Part shown: one piece after another, positions 40,052 to 43,500 of the stretch
Layout of the letters: every line of letters begins with the position of its first letter
Position numbering within the stretch: position 1 is the stretch's first letter
Assembly: GCA_009746045.1 (NCBI GenBank)
Contig: RPFO01000667.1
Span: 3,936,773-3,980,272, forward strand
Length of the DNA: 43,500 nt
Origin: Mesostigma viride
Taxonomy: Eukaryota > Streptophyta > Mesostigmatophyceae > Mesostigmatales > Mesostigmataceae
Direction: 5' to 3'
Notes under the pieces: generated by a model
Seen by the model: the letters and a program-made list of their open reading frames with translations, nothing else
What the model was told of the DNA's origin: nothing
Database searches by the model: none
Position numbers and translations under genes: made by a program

Positions 40052-40216
40052 CTTCCGAGAAGGAGGGGTGACGTGCCCTCCTTTGTACTGGATCATGCCG
40101 GCCACCATCTGCTTGAAAGAGGCGCTCTCAGCCGCATTGAAGGCAATGCCGTTCTCGATAAAAAATTCGGCAGCCAGCAGCTGGACACCTTTCTCGTCGC
40201 GACGGGAACCAGCCAT
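40052..40216 (-). pseudogene. hAT-type transposase fragment (segment after the BED finger)
   Basis: RDEKGVQLLAAEFFIENGIA, FNAAESASFKQMVAG and HVTPPSRK match the pattern of the hAT transposase region just after the BED zinc finger (Gly-Ile-x-Phe, a Phe/Met helix, PPSR). The frame is open for 76 codons from a Met at 40216, but the DDE/RNase H and dimerisation parts are missing; downstream is a TTAA palindrome (39980-39999) and the GGAT satellite. Confidence 0.65.
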
Positions 40217-40299
40217 TAATTGGTGATGCTCAGCTGGCCTTTGCTGGGAACCGACGACAAGTCAGCCGGCGCAGCCCCTCCCATCTCCGCCATTGCCCT

Positions 40300-40630
40300 G
40301 TTCAAATTGTCACTGCTTCTTGGCGTCTGACTTCTGCAACTTGACAGTTGTTAGCAATCCTGAGAAACCTGCTCCGGATATTCGGTGGAATTTTGTCGCA
40401 GGGTAACATCCCTTCCCCTGCGATTCCGGCAAAGTGTGCACGGACTCGGAATACGCTGATTGCCCCCGCCCCGTCTGAGAACTTCTTGTTGCAAAATGAG
40501 CAGAACTTATTCGACACAAACTGCGTTTTGTTACTAACACGGCATCTGTGACTGCTTCTTTCTTCTCGAGAACCAAATCCCATTCAGGCCCTTTCTTCTT
40601 CATGGCTGCAAATCGAAAACGGCTGCACAC
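40300..40630 (-). pseudogene. hAT-type transposase N-terminus with BED zinc finger
   Basis: The start MKKKGPEWDLVLEKKEAV (40630) is followed, after a frame change, by NKFCSFCNKKFSDGAG, FRVRAHFAGIAGEGMLPCDK and IPPNIRSRF. The C-x2-C, His and Cys arrangement followed by a C-x-x-I/V-P segment is that of BED fingers in hAT transposases. Together with 40052-40216 it gives the N-terminal third of a transposase with at least two frame breaks. Confidence 0.65.
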
Positions 40631-40796
40631 TGTCGCACAGTCGCACTGGCCTCGTCATCGCTATATTGCATTACACCGTCAGTAGCACAGCTGGCATTTG
40701 CTGGCACACTGTTATTATGCGTTATGTACCTAGTCCTAGCTGTCTCAGTCCTACCGGCCAAACATTTTGCAAGGCTTGCGCTTTATGAAAAGAACT

Positions 40797-40986
40797 ATAC
40801 ATTTCTTGTTTTTGGTCCATTGGAGTTCCTTCCCACCAAGAGAAACATTTATTTTACATTTTTGTGTGCTAGGCTTTATACGGACAGCCTATACCACACC
40901 TTCAAACTCAGTGCACATCATTATCAAGTTGGTTATTGTAGCACCATGCTGGGGGCCCAGCATACTCGAACACAAGGTGTTGCCCC
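40797..40986 (+). repeat. Direct repeat A, first copy (190 bp)
   Basis: Nearly identical to 41352-41541 (one substitution noticed, GGAGTTCC versus GGATTTCC). No recognised gene. It is separated from repeat B by 27 bp of GGGT-rich DNA. Confidence 0.95.
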
Positions 40987-41013
40987 TCTTAGCAGCGTGG
41001 GTGGGTGGGTGGG

Positions 41014-41351
41014 AGCTGAAAAGAGGCCTCCCTACGTCCCCTACACCACTCTAAGTACTGACTATCATTCACATTGCGCCACGCAGGCCTGCCGGCTGGC
41101 GCAGGTACAAGGTGTACTGACTGCCAATCACAGTTGCGCCACGCCTGGCGGCTGGCGCAGGTAACAAGGTCTAGTGACGTACGTTAGAAGCTACCTAGGC
41201 CTGCACTCCGGAACCACACTCAGCCTAGGCACAAAAAGGGCCGGCCGGTGCAGTACCCTCGTGACAAGCGCTAGTCTTACGCTACCTACGGCAGGTCGGT
41301 CCCCTTTGAGCCCGTCCACGCGTCATATATAAAATGAGCGAAGCTCAGCAA
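41014..41351 (+). repeat. Direct repeat B, first copy (338 bp), with TATA-like end
   Basis: Nearly identical to 42584-42921. Inside, a block GTACTGACT...GCGCCACGC...GGCTGGCGCAGGTA occurs twice in tandem (about 57 bp). CATATATAAAATGAGCG near the end looks like a TATA box. The repeat ends exactly where the second copy of repeat A begins. Confidence 0.95.
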
Positions 41352-41541
41352 ATACATTTCTTGTTTTTGGTCCATTGGATTTCCTTCCCACCAAGAGAAA
41401 CATTTATTTTACATTTTTGTGTGCTAGGCTTTATACGGACAGCCTATACCACACCTTCAAACTCAGTGCACATCATTATCAAGTTGGTTATTGTAGCACC
41501 ATGCTGGGGGCCCAGCATACTCGAACACAAGGTGTTGCCCC
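41352..41541 (+). repeat. Direct repeat A, second copy (190 bp)
   Basis: It starts directly at the end of repeat B (ATACATTTCTTGTTTTTGG) and ends GGTGTTGCCCC. It is the same length as the first copy. Confidence 0.95.
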
Positions 41542-42583
41542 CACACCTCCTTCTTGGCCACCAAGGCTGTCGCCAACCTTGGTGCCGATTTTCTTTCCGC
41601 CCATGGCCCCCCTCCTGCACGCTGCCACGGCTGTACTGCCGCCCCCGTGTGGCCGCTACGGTTTCCCGGCGGACGCAGGGCGGCACCCATGTCGTTCCCC
41701 CCGTTAGGGGGGCGATTTCCAGCGGCTGCTCATTAGGCCTTACGCCCCCGGACCGTCTCTCACAAGCCCAGGACCCATCACCAGCCCCACCCCCGAGGCT
41801 GGGATTTCCCGGCATTGAAACCTTTGTGGCGATAGGCCCTCTACCCTACCAAGGCCTTGGCTTGGAAACTGCTTAGCCAAGGCCCTGACCAGGGCTTGTG
41901 TTGTTGTAGGAAATTTTTTATGGCATAGATATGCCCCCCTGGCTGAACCGAACTCTTTATCGCTTTTCCTATAATGCATCATACAGGATAAAAACAAGGC
42001 GATAAAACAGCAAGAATTTCAGCCCCGCCAGGCGAACATTCTTTGCTGAAAAACTGGGCAATGATGAAGAGCGCGCTCCTCCCACCAAGATTCGCTCCAG
42101 CCCCGCATCCTCCCCGAAACTCCCGTCTGGCCACAGGCCGAAAGATCGGGTCCGCTGTCAGGCTCCTGGCAGTTATGGGCTACCCTGGCACCCCGCGCTA
42201 GCCATCTCCACGTTTAAGGCAGATTCGCCTCCACCTGTGATTCTTTCCACCGTAGCCGCTGGCCCTGGCCTGTATGGCTCCTTCCCTGACGTTGTCCGAC
42301 TAAAATCGCAGCTTCCCCAGTGTCAGGAAGCCGCTTGCCGCACCCAGGGGTAGAGGGGAATCGTCAGTGGGCCCAGCGCCGGAAATCACACCATTTTACT
42401 CAAAACGTAGAGCCCCCCACCCAACAACCATTTACCGTGGCCTGTAACGGTGGGTGGCGAACATAAAGAATTTTATTCCAGGCCTCTCCACGCCCGGAGA
42501 GGCCGATAGCATCGTCTTACATTCAGCGCAGCCGCCATAGCGGCCAGCCGACCTTGCCAGCAAATGCTGGGATCAAGTTGCGA
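41542..42583. other. Spacer between repeat A and second repeat B; no gene recognised
   Basis: Short frames on both strands have no domain. A small inverted repeat, GGCCTCTCC...GGAGAGGCC, lies at about 42482-42504. The stretch could be the body of an unknown element bounded by the B repeats. Confidence 0.5.
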
Positions 42584-42921
42584 AGCTGAAAAGAGGCCTC
42601 CCTACGTCCCCTACACCACTCTAAGTACTGACTATCATTCACATTGCGCCACGCAGGCCTGCCGGCTGGCGCAGGTACAAGGTGTACTGACTGCCAATCA
42701 CAGTTGCGCCACGCCTGGCGGCTGGCGCAGGTAACAAGGTCTAGTGACGTACGTTAGAAGCTACCTAGGCCTGCACTCCGGAACCACACTTAGCCTAGGC
42801 ACAAAAAGGGCCGGCCGGTGCAGTACCCTCGTGACAAGCGCTAGTCTTACGCTACCTACGGCAGGTCGGTCCCCTTTGAGCCCGTCCACGCGTCATATAT
42901 AAAATGAGCGAAGCTCAGCAA
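42584..42921 (+). repeat. Direct repeat B, second copy (338 bp)
   Basis: Same length as 41014-41351, with one substitution noticed (CACTTAGCC for CACTCAGCC). It is followed by unrelated GTACGCATC rather than repeat A. Confidence 0.95.
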
Positions 42922-43135
42922 GTACGCATCTACTTCTAGTAGTAAAAATCTCAACTGTGCAGTGAGCGCGCCGCGCCCAGAACCTGGGCACCGCGCCAGT
43001 GCCCGCTGCCCGCTGGTACCCCCGAAAAATTCCAAACTGCGTAGTCTGAAGTAAAAGTACGCGTGTAATACGCGGAGGCCTAAAATATGCTTTATCCCGC
43101 ATTTTTTCGCATCCGTACGGCGTACAGACCAACCC

Positions 43136-43500
43136 GGATGGATGGATGGATGGATGGATGGATGGATGGATGGATGGATGGATGGATGGATGGATGGATG
43201 GATGGATGGATGGATGGATGGATGGATGGATGGATGGATGGATGGATGGATGGATGGATGGATGGATGGATGGATGGATGGATGGATGGATGGATGGATG
43301 GATGGATGGATGGATGGATGGATGGATGGATGGATGGATGGATGGATGGATGGATGGATGGATGGATGGATGGATGGATGGATGGATGGATGGATGGATG
43401 GATGGATGGATGGATGGATGGATGGATGGATGGATGGATGGATGGATGGATGGATGGATGGATGGATGGATGGATGGATGGATGGATGGATGGATGGATG
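43136..43500. repeat. Second (GGAT)n satellite, running off the window
   Basis: At least 365 bp of uninterrupted GGAT in the same orientation as the array at 38255-39696; the end is outside the window. The bases before it (CCAACCC) are the inverse of those after the first array (GGGTTGG). Confidence 0.99.

Noticed and set aside
41014-42921. Classical LTR retrotransposon bounded by repeat B
   Set aside because: No TG...CA at the exact repeat ends, no primer-binding site or polypurine tract, no target duplication and no gag/pol coding seen.

Overview
The window is nuclear DNA of a eukaryote, most likely a chlorophycean green alga (Chlamydomonadales-like). The grounds are: an intron-rich, GC-rich spliceosomal gene with plant-type Prp40 domain order; TGTAA motifs (the poly(A) signal typical of volvocine algae) downstream of both confident genes; L1/RTE-type LINEs; and very large microsatellites. 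No prokaryotic operon, CRISPR array, rRNA or tRNA gene was recognised. The species cannot be fixed from sequence alone.

Layout. (1) 1-2040: the 3' end of an unidentified minus-strand gene, three phase-compatible exons (1805-1850, 1548-1633, 658-1002). (2) 2051-2745: a compound trinucleotide satellite passing from GAT to GAG to GTG to GGC and into G-runs. (3) 2746-6671: no gene seen; from about 5400 it is full of LINE/SINE 3' ends carrying TTAA-type tails. (4) 6672-24817, minus strand: a complete 11-exon Prp40-type splicing factor (about 1212 aa, two WW domains, five FF domains, Arg-Asp tail). Its fourth intron holds 567 copies of a 10-bp unit. At six exon/intron boundaries the exon edge plus its splice site is repeated into the intron. 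(5) 24818-25661: a divergent intergenic region with a hairpin. (6) 25662-27434, plus strand: an intronless 590-aa protein, probably a beta-trefoil-like N-terminus followed by a coiled coil and a low-complexity tail. (7) 27985-34392: four nested mobile elements, each with readable boundaries: an inverted-repeat (MITE-like) element, a degenerate minus-strand LINE inside it (12-bp target duplication), a plus-strand truncated LINE inside that (11 bp), and a further truncated LINE inside that one (11 bp). (8) 34393-38254: LINE 3' ends, an internally deleted reverse-transcriptase fragment, a perfect 60-bp-arm palindrome, and low-coding DNA. (9) 38255-43500: two (GGAT)n satellites around a segment with a broken hAT transposase and two pairs of direct repeats.

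Strongest points. First, splice sites in the Prp40 gene are repeatedly copied in tandem into the adjoining introns; because this gene encodes a U1 snRNP-associated factor acting in 5' splice-site recognition, self-regulation is a testable but speculative idea. Second, several LINE-type families share a 3'-terminal 5-bp stem/4-nt loop hairpin with compensatory base changes, followed by an AT tail, and target-site duplications of 11-12 bp. Both come from reading the sequence and have not been tested by database search.
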